Notes: generated from the letters alone by a model not told the origin. DNA of 6,682 nt from Desulfobulbaceae bacterium UBA5173 (GCA_002413355.1 DHWV01000066.1:1-6682); one strand, 5' to 3'. Numbered from the stretch's first letter, positions 1-6,361 are shown. Numbers and translations are program-made.

Positions 1-1
1 G

Positions 2-172
2 ATCACCCTGCGTGAGGCTGAGGAAGAGATGCGCAATGCAGAGAAAGGCATTATCCCCTTCTTTAAGCGGATTACTTCCAGCACTCCGGTTGCCACCACG
101 CACTCTTCCGAGCAAAAAATGCCGCAGCGCGGCAAGCATCATCTTGAGCTAGACGACCCGGCTAATCTCTAA
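2..172 (+). CDS. C-terminal fragment of an unrecognised protein
   Basis: The first 172 bases hold one open plus-strand frame (codons from base 2) ending in TAA at 170-172, giving the last 56 residues of a protein that begins outside the window. The visible part is an acidic, helix-prone segment (LREAEEEMRNAEKG), then IIPFFKRITSS, then a polar tail rich in His, Lys and Asp ending DDPANL. I see no signal, membrane segment or catalytic motif, and I do not recognise the family. The tail looks like a disordered C-terminus. The stop overlaps the Shine-Dalgarno of trmJ, and only 14 bases separate it from the trmJ start, so this gene is probably the upstream member of the same operon. The frame is well supported; the function is unknown. 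Confidence 0.6.
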   Translation: MTLREAEEEMRNAEKGIIPFFKRITSSTPVATTHSSEQKMPQRGKHHLELDDPANL

Positions 173-176
173 GGAG
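171..176 (+). promoter_or_regulatory. Shine-Dalgarno site of trmJ
   Basis: AAGGAG lies ten bases before a TTG codon at 187. It decides the start: no ATG or GTG is comparably placed, and the residues that follow lead directly into the conserved SpoU fold. The site overlaps the TAA stop of the preceding gene, which allows translational coupling. Confidence 0.75.
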
Positions 177-186
177 TAGCGATATC

Positions 187-966
187 TTGTCTGAACAACT
201 GGTGGCGACACTGCCCGGCTGCGGCTTGATTCTGGTGCGGCCTAAATACCCGGAAAACATCGGCGCGGCGGCCCGCATCGCCTGCAACTTTGGCCTTGAG
301 CAATTGACTGTGGTGGCTGATGAGCCGCCCGATCAGGAACGGATGCTGAAGATGGCGACCCACAAGGCCGCACATCTGATAGAAGATCTTCAGTTGGTCA
401 GCAGCAGCCGCGAGGCAGCCGCACCGTATCAGTTCCTTGTCGGCACCACAGCCCGGCAGGGTAAATACCGGACAGTGGAAGTTAAGCCGCCGCGTGAAGT
501 GATGGCCGAGCTGGTGCCGCTGATTGCAGACGGCAGCCGAACGGCGTTGATGTTCGGCCCGGAGAGCAGCGGCCTGAGCAACGAAGACCTTGATCTCTGC
601 CAGTTTGCTACGACGATTGCCACGGCGGACTTCTCCTCGCTTAATCTGGCTCAAGCTGTGGCCATCTGCTGCTACGAGCTGCACATGGCGGCCACCGGCC
701 ATGCCTTCGTGTCCGGCGGCGGGAGCAGCTATGCCAATTCCCACGAGCTGGAAGGCATGTACGAGCACATTGACCAATCTCTGAGCAGGATAGGGTTTCT
801 GCATGACACCAGCCGCAGTTACTGGATGCGCAACATCCGCCAGTTCCTCAGCCGCACCCGGATCAAAAAGAAGGAAGCCAGTTTGATTCGCGGCGTGTGC
901 CGAAAGTTCCTCTGGCACAGCGGTGGCCAAGGCTGGGTGCCGCCGGAAAAGGGTGAGCAGTTATGA
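187..966 (+). CDS. trmJ: tRNA (cytidine/uridine-2'-O-)-methyltransferase TrmJ (SpoU/TrmH superfamily)
   Basis: This cytoplasmic enzyme transfers a methyl group from S-adenosylmethionine to the 2'-OH of the ribose at tRNA wobble-loop position 32 (Cm32/Um32) in characterised TrmJ proteins. All three SPOUT/SpoU motifs are present: motif 1 NIGAAAR (residues 24-30, with the conserved Asn and the likely catalytic Arg30), motif 2 LMFGPESSGLSNEDL (121-135), and motif 3 FSSLNLAQAVAICCYEL (149-165), which forms the knotted AdoMet-binding region. The C-terminal part (about 185-259), with IGFLHD, RNIRQFLSR and a basic helix ending LIRGVCRKFLW, matches the TrmJ-type extension and argues for TrmJ over TrmH or TrmL. 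The length of 259 residues suits the family. The start is TTG with a good Shine-Dalgarno. The stop overlaps the next start as ATGA, so the two genes are probably translationally coupled. The superfamily is very secure; the exact position-32 specificity is inferred. Confidence 0.88.
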   Translation: MSEQLVATLPGCGLILVRPKYPENIGAAARIACNFGLEQLTVVADEPPDQERMLKMATHKAAHLIEDLQLVSSSREAAAPYQFLVGTTARQGKYRTVEVKPPREVMAELVPLIADGSRTALMFGPESSGLSNEDLDLCQFATTIATADFSSLNLAQAVAICCYELHMAATGHAFVSGGGSSYANSHELEGMYEHIDQSLSRIGFLHDTSRSYWMRNIRQFLSRTRIKKKEASLIRGVCRKFLWHSGGQGWVPPEKGEQL

Positions 967-1730
967 TCGCCATCGCCCGTTTTCTCACTCCCTTGCTGAT
1001 GCCGCTGCCGCTGGGCATGGTTTGTGTCCTGCTGGGACTGCTCTTCGTTGTGCTCAAGCTGCGCAAAGCAGCGATTGTGTCGCTGGCAGCCAGTGTTAGC
1101 ATTCTCTGCTTTTTTGGCTATGGATTGACTGTCCGCAGTCGGCTTTATGCGTTGGAGCGGCAATATCCGCCGCTGCATGTGGAGCAGCTTCCTGAACAGC
1201 AGCGGCAGCAGATCAAGTTCGTGGTGGTGTTGGGTAATGCGCATGTCAGCGATCCCACCGTACCAGAAACCAATCAGCTTGGCACGGCCTCGCTCTACCG
1301 CCTCTTTGAGGGCATCCGCCTGCACCGCGAGCTGCCAGAGTCTTGGCTGGTGGTCAGCGGCGGGGCAAATCAGGAAGACCCACTGGCGAATGCGGTGGTG
1401 GTGGGGCGGACAGCGCGACAGCTTGGTGTGGATGGCGGTAGGTTGGTGATCGAAGACCGCCCCCGTGATACCGTAGAAGAGGCGCGCACCCTCAAGCCTT
1501 TGCTCAAGGATGCGCCGTTTGTCCTTGTCACCTCAGCAGCGCACATGGCGCGGGCCATGCAAATCTTTCAGCATGAAGGGCTGAAGCCTGCGGCTGCACC
1601 AACCGATTTCACCCTGAAAGAGAAACAGCGGCTCTCTTCCAGCAGTTTCCTGCCCTCTATCGTCAATTTGGAGCTGTCCGAGCAGGTTGTGTATGAATGG
1701 CTGGGCAGGCTGTGGAGTTGTTTAGAATGA
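963..1730 (+). CDS. elyC: ElyC/YdcF-type membrane protein with DUF218 domain
   Basis: This is a 255-residue inner-membrane protein. Two hydrophobic segments (about 10-31 and 36-56) form an N-terminal hairpin, followed by a DUF218 domain (about 85-235). Family landmarks are FVVVLGN (86-92), SLYRLFEGIRL (110-120), WLVVSGG (128-134), the RPRDTVEEA block (166-174) and FVLVTSAAHMARAMQIFQHEGL (186-207), which contains the His194 and Arg197 typical of the family. The MPLPLG start of the first membrane segment, the order of blocks and the C-terminal YEWLGRLW closely follow E. coli ElyC (259 residues). ElyC is needed for normal envelope and peptidoglycan assembly, apparently through lipid-carrier metabolism, but its biochemical reaction is unsettled. 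The start ATG overlaps the trmJ stop. Its stop lies five bases from the stop of the convergent GH31 gene, with no terminator between. Family placement is firm; orthology to ElyC rather than another DUF218 paralogue is likely but not proven. Confidence 0.8.
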   Translation: MIAIARFLTPLLMPLPLGMVCVLLGLLFVVLKLRKAAIVSLAASVSILCFFGYGLTVRSRLYALERQYPPLHVEQLPEQQRQQIKFVVVLGNAHVSDPTVPETNQLGTASLYRLFEGIRLHRELPESWLVVSGGANQEDPLANAVVVGRTARQLGVDGGRLVIEDRPRDTVEEARTLKPLLKDAPFVLVTSAAHMARAMQIFQHEGLKPAAAPTDFTLKEKQRLSSSSFLPSIVNLELSEQVVYEWLGRLWSCLE

Positions 1731-1735
1731 AAAGA

Positions 1736-4700
1736 TCAAAATGTTCCGTAACTCTTTCCGGCATAGCCATCAGGAGAAGTGGTATATTTATTGTTGTCTC
1801 CAGACTGCCACTGCACCTGATTCGGGTCGTTTTCCTGTCGCCGTATACATTTCCACTCAAAGGCTGTATTTGGCGGCAAATCATCAATCACACCTGTCCA
1901 GACCGGTTTTGTCGGGCCAGGAAGACCCTTGTCTGCTCGCTGGATGTATTCATAGTAGATATTGGGATTGAGCTTAACAGCTTTGGCAGCATCCCAATTC
2001 CCTAACGCACCAATGCTGCCTGTAACATAAATGCTCTGCCCCGGAGTCGTGAACCCAGCGTCGCAAACAAAGTTAACTGATGTCGTTACTGCAACTGATC
2101 TGAGCTGAAAGGCAAAGCTCTTGCTTATCTTATTGACATCCACCTTATCCGACTTTGCCAGAATCAGATTGTGTCCAGCATTGCACCAGCCGCTGACTGC
2201 CCTGTCAAACTCTGCTTGAGATGGATATTGAGTCAGCGTCTTGTCATTAAGACTGACTGCCGTTGCCTCAGCATTGTTGACAATCAACTTGACAAGATTT
2301 GAACGGTTCTTGACAGCACCAGTAAACGACTCAGCCACCTCGTCATTCCTATTTTTATTAAAAGCTGGGCTGACAGTGACTGTCACTGTGTTGTTATCTT
2401 TTTGCTGTTTGAGATCAGTCGTTCTGTAGTGATATAACGGCTGTCCATCCTGCTTGTAATCAAGTGTGGAGCCATCATCTTCGTACAGCGTGAAAGTCGT
2501 TGGAGTCTCATCAGCATAGACGCGAACAATCAGTTCGTCATGCATTGGAGAGCCATCAACGCGATTATTGAAGGCATCCTTCGTCTTTTCATCAACAAAC
2601 ATCTGAGGCAGGATAGCTCCGGCACGCACAAAGGCTGGCAGTCTGAAAATGCCTTCACGGTAAACAGGCACATCCTGTATTTCTTCCCCTGAGCTGTTGA
2701 ACCATTCATTGGAATGGTAATTTACCCATCTGCCCTTTGGCAGATAAACATTGCGTTCATACTCGCCGTGCTTGGCAACAATGCCGACCAGAATATCCTT
2801 GCCAATCATCTTTTCATTGCCTGCTTCTCTCAGCTTAGGATCGTTCTGATAGTACAACACAGGCGGCAGCACCACAGGTTCACCCTTGAGATAGGCACGA
2901 TAGGCGAGTGAATAATAATATGGAATCAGCTCGTACCGCTGACGAATGTTGGCCAAGTTGCTGTCCCTCTTGCCGACAAGGCTGGGCGCAGTCTCGTAAC
3001 AGGGCGGTTGCCTGTGACCGAAATCTTTTTTACAGCTATCACGATTCCCGCCAAACTCGTTGTCCGTGTGAGGACGAACTGGAGTGTCGAACCAGCTTCC
3101 ATTCGCAAACCACTGAGTGTACAGCTCGTCTTGATAGCTGGTGTCAAAAGGAGCATCTTTGCTGTTGCCCGGCAATACTTCGCGGCGGAAGCCTCCGATA
3201 TCTGCGCCGTAGTAGTCAATGCCGGAAAACGACATGTGCATCTGGGCGTTTGAATGGGTGGCAAGAGACTCCAAATTGGAAGCAATATCCCCTGACCACA
3301 TGGCAGCACCATAACGCTGCGTTCCGGCAGCACCTGAACGAGTCAGAATTAAGGGGCGCGGATTAGTCACACCCAGTTCATCAGCTTGGCCCTGCTTTGC
3401 AATATAGCCATCCCAAATTGATTTATTCCAGAGCAAGTTGTAGATATTATGAATATCTGCGTGCGCATTCTTTTTGCCAGCAGCAGTGGCCTCCACTCCC
3501 TCATAGCAGGAAGATGGATCAAAACGCTCTGGCTCGCCCAAATCAGTCCAATGAGTGTTGATTCCTCTTTTGACCAGCTCTGGGAAACGACGGTTCTCGT
3601 GAATCCATTTGCCGAGTTCCGTATCAGACCAGTCAAACATCTGGCCGCAGCCCCAAAAGTCTCCCGCCTTAATAACAACTGGTGTCTGCTGCTTGCTTGA
3701 GTCACACTTGCCGTCAATTCGCTGATACGCCAGCAAATCCTTTGGCATCACGTTGAAGGTATCCGTCGTATTGGCTACATACGATTCCTCAATGGCTGCC
3801 AGCCGAATATTATCTTCAGCGTATTCCTTAATTTTTTTGCTTGAATCGGGAAAGGAATACTCATTGCTCTTCGCTAACTCATCCTGATCTGCATCCCAAC
3901 TGAGCCGTCCCATGCTATTCTTCGGGCTTGTACAGTCCGAAGGTTCTTTCCTCGGACTGATACCGCCAAACCAGTTCAAATCAAGAACGAAACCATCTAC
4001 AGGAAACTTGTTCGTCCGTAGATTGTCCTTGAGAATATCAATCTGCTCCCAATTGTCATAACCAAATTCAGACACCCAAAGACCAAAGGCTTTTCGTGGA
4101 GGAACTGGCGGTTTTCCCGTCAGCTCCATGAAGTCTGAACGCAGATCAGCCAAGTCTTTTCCAGTCATAACATAGAAACGTAGCTGGTCTCCGTACATCC
4201 GGGCTTGCCACCAAGTTTGCTTAAAATCCCACTTCTGCCAATAGACATTGTCCATAAACAGAGCATAGTTGAGATTATCAGCACCAACAGCATAGAACAC
4301 TGGAATTTGGACATTTCCTACTGCCGCCTGCTGGAATCCTTGGAAACCGTTGCCTAATCCATCTCTTCCCTCACGCACTCCCAATTTAATCCAATCACCA
4401 TCTGATGAACCTAACTGTTTAAACTCCTGCCCGAGACCATAAACATTCTGCATTTTTCCCGGCTCAATATTGATTCCCTTCAAGGCATCAGAGAGACTTT
4501 CAGGGCAGATTGTCGTTAACCGAGACGTGTTCTTCGTTTTATCTATTACCTCAACACAGAGGGTACTTTTATCAACTGCCAGTCGCATCTCACTGGTTTC
4601 TATAATTTCTACAGCATCCCCACCCTGAGAAACAGCAGTTGCAGTTCCTGGGTAGTCCGTCTTTAACACCATAGGCGAGGTGTAAAGCGGCTCTGTTGTC

Positions 4701-4885
4701 AGCGGTCCATCGCCTATAGCTGAGAACTCGAAATGAGCCAAGTCATCATCAAGTATCTCAACAACAAGATATTTTCCGCTTGCATTGAACTTTTTCCGAA
4801 ATACCTCAGCATATGCCGATGACTGCATGGCAAGGAGAACAGTTGACATTGCCAAGGAGCTAATAAGCTGCTTTCTGTTAACCAT
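1736..4885 (-). CDS. secreted GH31 alpha-glucosidase/alpha-glucosyltransferase with C-terminal CBM20
   Basis: This 1049-residue enzyme acts on alpha-glucans outside the cytoplasm. A Sec signal peptide (basic start, LISSLAMSTVLLAM core) ends AYA before Glu27. Residues 27-250 form the N-terminal beta-sandwich, with VYGLGQ at 148-153. The TIM barrel spans about 258-680 and holds VDGFVLDLNW (296-305), the nucleophile region THWTDLGEPERF (likely Asp448), the acid/base region MWSGDIASNLE (likely Asp533) and DIGGF (562-566). Residues 685-760 are the proximal beta domain, 780-930 a DUF5110-like distal domain, and 934-1049 a CBM20. CBM20 binding residues are visible: Trp964 in GALGNWD, Trp1011-Lys1012 in FEWK and Trp1026 in VQWQSGD, matching site 1 of fungal glucoamylase. 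Eleven cysteines (110, 127, 318, 394, 413, 460, 618, 629, 901, 941, 1013) fit an exported, disulfide-bonded protein. AGAGGA (4892-4897) precedes the ATG by six bases. The WTDLGEPE form of the nucleophile motif differs from the WIDMNE of maltases, so the bond specificity and the choice between hydrolysis and transglycosylation are open. Its GC content is well below that of its neighbours. Confidence 0.92.
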   Translation of the reverse strand: MVNRKQLISSLAMSTVLLAMQSSAYAEVFRKKFNASGKYLVVEILDDDLAHFEFSAIGDGPLTTEPLYTSPMVLKTDYPGTATAVSQGGDAVEIIETSEMRLAVDKSTLCVEVIDKTKNTSRLTTICPESLSDALKGINIEPGKMQNVYGLGQEFKQLGSSDGDWIKLGVREGRDGLGNGFQGFQQAAVGNVQIPVFYAVGADNLNYALFMDNVYWQKWDFKQTWWQARMYGDQLRFYVMTGKDLADLRSDFMELTGKPPVPPRKAFGLWVSEFGYDNWEQIDILKDNLRTNKFPVDGFVLDLNWFGGISPRKEPSDCTSPKNSMGRLSWDADQDELAKSNEYSFPDSSKKIKEYAEDNIRLAAIEESYVANTTDTFNVMPKDLLAYQRIDGKCDSSKQQTPVVIKAGDFWGCGQMFDWSDTELGKWIHENRRFPELVKRGINTHWTDLGEPERFDPSSCYEGVEATAAGKKNAHADIHNIYNLLWNKSIWDGYIAKQGQADELGVTNPRPLILTRSGAAGTQRYGAAMWSGDIASNLESLATHSNAQMHMSFSGIDYYGADIGGFRREVLPGNSKDAPFDTSYQDELYTQWFANGSWFDTPVRPHTDNEFGGNRDSCKKDFGHRQPPCYETAPSLVGKRDSNLANIRQRYELIPYYYSLAYRAYLKGEPVVLPPVLYYQNDPKLREAGNEKMIGKDILVGIVAKHGEYERNVYLPKGRWVNYHSNEWFNSSGEEIQDVPVYREGIFRLPAFVRAGAILPQMFVDEKTKDAFNNRVDGSPMHDELIVRVYADETPTTFTLYEDDGSTLDYKQDGQPLYHYRTTDLKQQKDNNTVTVTVSPAFNKNRNDEVAESFTGAVKNRSNLVKLIVNNAEATAVSLNDKTLTQYPSQAEFDRAVSGWCNAGHNLILAKSDKVDVNKISKSFAFQLRSVAVTTSVNFVCDAGFTTPGQSIYVTGSIGALGNWDAAKAVKLNPNIYYEYIQRADKGLPGPTKPVWTGVIDDLPPNTAFEWKCIRRQENDPNQVQWQSGDNNKYTTSPDGYAGKSYGTF

Positions 4886-4957
4886 TGTTTATCCTCTTTT
4901 AACCATTTTCTTGCATTTATATTGCCTGAACACAACCCATTCTCAGGAGTGGATTAC

Positions 4958-5239
4958 TCACACCTCCAGCACATCCACCACCCTGCCCATATACACATTC
5001 CTCGCCATCTTCACCAAGTCGGTAAAGTTGTCCACGCTGATATCCATGCTGCTGATCGCCGAGCCAGCAAAGCCCTGCAACGTGAACGTGCCGTTTTCCG
5101 TGACCGTCACAACCGCGCCTGCTTTGCCGTCCTCGCTCATGTCCAGCAGACTGAAGAGCAGATGGCCTGCGTGAATATCCAAGACCGCCTGAATCCGCAG
5201 TGTTTCGTCCGCGCTCACCACGCCGCCGGTCACGCTCAC
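4958..5239 (-). CDS. probable C-terminal part of the HU-DUF4469 protein, in a shifted frame
   Basis: Read alone, this frame gives a 93-residue protein from a GTG at 5239 to TGA at 4958-4960. The start is weak: no Shine-Dalgarno precedes it, and the same frame stays open far upstream and reads LLTGSADSPYVSVTGGVVSADETLRI across the putative start, which looks like continuous beta-rich protein. The segment alternates beta-type stretches (LRIQAVLDIHAGHLLFSL, GAVVTVTENGTFTLQGF) and ends in a helix-like DNFTDLVKMARNVYMGRVVDVLEV. It resembles an additional Ig-like domain but I cannot name it. The preceding gene ends at 5236, so the two overlap by four bases, and adding one base would fuse them into 355 residues. 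I favour a split single gene. A separate, translationally coupled small protein is the alternative, because an ATGTGAG overlap exists. A 72-base gap separates it from the GH31 gene downstream. Confidence 0.6.
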   Translation of the reverse strand: MSVTGGVVSADETLRIQAVLDIHAGHLLFSLLDMSEDGKAGAVVTVTENGTFTLQGFAGSAISSMDISVDNFTDLVKMARNVYMGRVVDVLEV

Positions 5240-6024
5240 ATACGGACTGTCCGCGCTGCCGGTGAGGAGCCGACCTCCGGCGGATGCGGATGGCCGAAAT
5301 TGGTCAAGGTCAGGGGCGAGCGCAGCTTCCGCCCGTAGATGCCGGTGCGCAGCGTGCCATGCTCGGTATATTGCGTGCTGATGGAGAGGGTGTACTCATT
5401 GTTCCACGGATGCGTCTGCGCCGGGATTTCCGGCACCAGCAGCACGGAAGCATTGGAAATCAGGGCAAACTGGCTCTGCACCGCCCGTCCGCTCTTGGTG
5501 CCTTCGATCACGCAGCCGCAGCCTTCCTCGCCCTCCTCAAAATAGAGATTCGTGCCGGTCAGTTTCAGCACACCTTTCGGATTGAGCACGTCATTCAGCT
5601 TGAGCCGGGTGTCTTCGGCAGCAGCGATCATCGGTAGCTTTTGCTCAGGCGGGAGGCGTTCAAGCTGGGCCGCATGGCGCACCTCGCGCATGAACGGCAC
5701 CGAGGCGTTGATATTCACTTGGATCAGATCGTCGCGGTCAGGCAGCGGGTCGTCCGGCGCAGCCAATTTGCCAAGAAAAGAAATGCGATAGGTGAAGTCA
5801 TCCTCCAGTGTGATCTGGTCGCCGTTGATCAGATGCCGCTGAATCGCCTTGCGCTCTGCCCGCAGGATCGCCTCGACCAGCTCTGCGTTCCAGTTCGGGT
5901 TTTCCGCCGCAATCTCAGTAGCCAGCTCGCTGTAGCCAACTGTGTTTCTCGGCACAAAGAGGATTTTGTAGGACTGGGGAACGGTGAGGGCATTGACGGC
6001 GGGCCGCCATTGAATCGTCGGCAT
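5236..6024 (-). CDS. HU-like DNA-binding domain plus DUF4469 Ig-like domain protein
   Basis: This is a 262-residue soluble protein. Residues 1-118 resemble the HU/IHF-like domain found in Bacteroides-type 'Bvu_2165' proteins: a helical part (TVGYSELATEIAAENPNWNAELVEAILRAERKAIQRHLINGD, 28-69), then a beta part with TYRISFLGK (78-86) and the family's IQVNINASVPFMREVR (101-116). Residues 135-242 match DUF4469, an Ig-like beta-sandwich: LNDVLNPKGVLKLTGTNLYF (143-162), SVLLVPEIPA (193-202), YTLSISTQYT (211-220), and a closing strand ending SPLTLTNF. Such proteins are thought to bind DNA; the role of DUF4469 is unknown. The start is the ATG at 6024, backed by AGGAGA six bases upstream. An in-frame ATG at 6102 lies inside the -10 element and is rejected. 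The last 18 residues (HPHPPEVGSSPAARTVRM) are unlike the family and look like out-of-frame sequence, suggesting a one-base loss between about 5300 and 5240. The gene is probably the first in its transcript. Confidence 0.82.
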   Translation of the reverse strand: MPTIQWRPAVNALTVPQSYKILFVPRNTVGYSELATEIAAENPNWNAELVEAILRAERKAIQRHLINGDQITLEDDFTYRISFLGKLAAPDDPLPDRDDLIQVNINASVPFMREVRHAAQLERLPPEQKLPMIAAAEDTRLKLNDVLNPKGVLKLTGTNLYFEEGEEGCGCVIEGTKSGRAVQSQFALISNASVLLVPEIPAQTHPWNNEYTLSISTQYTEHGTLRTGIYGRKLRSPLTLTNFGHPHPPEVGSSPAARTVRM

Positions 6025-6030
6025 GACAAT

Positions 6031-6036
6031 TCTCCT
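6031..6036 (-). promoter_or_regulatory. Shine-Dalgarno site of the HU-DUF4469 gene
   Basis: On the minus strand this reads AGGAGA, six bases before the ATG at 6024. It selects that start over an in-frame ATG 26 codons upstream, whose extra residues (MLALFFSGQALSSCPSSSF...) would be encoded by promoter DNA. Confidence 0.75.
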
Positions 6037-6097
6037 GCGCTGAAGGAAGGAGGAAGATGGACACGATGATAGTGCTTGTCCGCTGAAGAATAAGGCG

Positions 6098-6126
6098 AGC
6101 ATAGCGTTCTTCCGTCACGGTGTCAA
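6098..6126 (-). promoter_or_regulatory. sigma70-type promoter for the HU-DUF4469 gene
   Basis: On the minus strand, a perfect -35 TTGACA (6121-6126) is followed after exactly 17 bases by TATGCT (6098-6103), four of six matches to the -10 consensus including the conserved first TA and final T. Upstream lies GAATTATTCC, an AT-rich stretch that could act as an UP-like element. The predicted start of transcription is near 6090, giving a 5' leader of roughly 65 bases before the ATG at 6024. The spacer contains the short dyad CCGTGACGG (6112-6120), which could be an operator but may be chance. Confidence 0.72.
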
Positions 6127-6137
6127 GGAATAATTCA

Positions 6138-6176
6138 GCATTCTTCTTCGATGTGCAATGAGAAGAAGAAGCATGC
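6138..6176. repeat. inverted repeat TTCTTCTTC/GAAGAAGAA upstream of the promoter
   Basis: TTCTTCTTC (6141-6149) and GAAGAAGAA (6162-6170) are perfect inverted copies around a 12-base loop. GCA (6138-6140) and TGC (6174-6176) extend the stem to 12 pairs across a three-base bulge. A competing partner exists: GAGAAGAA (6160-6167) is also complementary to TTCTTCTC (6207-6214), so two stems are mutually exclusive. The element ends 12 bases upstream of the -35 box of the minus-strand promoter. It could be a protein-binding site or the remains of a terminator; no U-tract supports the latter. The purine-rich simple sequence makes chance pairing more likely than usual. Confidence 0.45.
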
Positions 6177-6268
6177 ACGAGAAGATCTCTTGCTCGATAA
6201 TGGGAATTCTTCTCAGTAAAGATACAGCTGTCGGGTTAAAGACAGATAGGTGAGGTTAGCACAAAGCA

Positions 6269-6349
6269 TCGGGCGAGGGAATTGAAGCGTGTCGAGCGAG
6301 GGAAGGAGGGAGACTCGCTCGATTCTCTTGGAAAACGTCGGGCGAGGGG
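6269..6349. repeat. three degenerate direct repeats, consensus TCGGGCGAGGGA
   Basis: Copies start at 6269 (TCGGGCGAGGGA), 6292 (TCGAGCGAGGGA, one change) and 6338 (TCGGGCGAGGGG, one change). Copies one and three continue into AATT or ATTA. The start spacings are 23 and 46 bases, exact multiples of 23, about two helical turns. The slot at 6315 holds an inverted version of the core (CTCGCTCGA, 6314-6322). The block sits in the gene-free spacer between the DUF2283-like gene and the HU-DUF4469 promoter. Regular phasing suggests protein binding on one face of the helix or a decayed tandem repeat. It is too short and too variable for a CRISPR array. Confidence 0.5.
6292..6322. repeat. perfect 9-bp inverted repeat with purine loop
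   Basis: TCGAGCGAG (6292-6300) and CTCGCTCGA (6314-6322) are exact reverse complements around the 13-base loop GGAAGGAGGGAGA. In RNA this would be a stable GC-rich hairpin. No run of T follows on either strand, so it is not a rho-independent terminator. It uses the second direct-repeat copy as its left arm, so the two repeat structures are related. Confidence 0.55.
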
Positions 6350-6361
6350 ATTAAAAACGAA

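Noticed and set aside
2908..3717. Several long open frames on either strand inside the GH31 gene
   Set aside because: They lie wholly within a complete, motif-bearing GH31 frame, show no family pattern and lack ribosome-binding sites, so they are shadows.
4925..4947. Terminator between the 93-residue frame and the GH31 gene
   Set aside because: CCTGA and TCAGG pair over only five bases with a 13-base loop and no T-tract on either strand.
4886..4957. Promoter for the GH31 gene in the 72-base gap (minus-strand TATAAA near 4917)
   Set aside because: The -10-like hexamer has only GAGAAT at the right distance for a -35, which is too weak to call. Read-through from the upstream gene is also possible.
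5236..5310. Programmed -1 ribosomal frameshift joining the two minus-strand frames
   Set aside because: No standard slippery heptamer or obvious downstream stem was found in the overlap, so a simple indel is the better explanation.
6025..6102. N-terminal extension of the HU-DUF4469 protein from an ATG at 6102
   Set aside because: That ATG lies within the -10 box of a near-consensus promoter, has no Shine-Dalgarno, and the extra 26 residues are unlike the family. The ATG at 6024 has AGGAGA at a good distance.
6269..6360. CRISPR array
   Set aside because: The repeat core is only 12 bases and imperfect, 'spacers' of 11 and 34 bases are irregular, and no cas gene is present.
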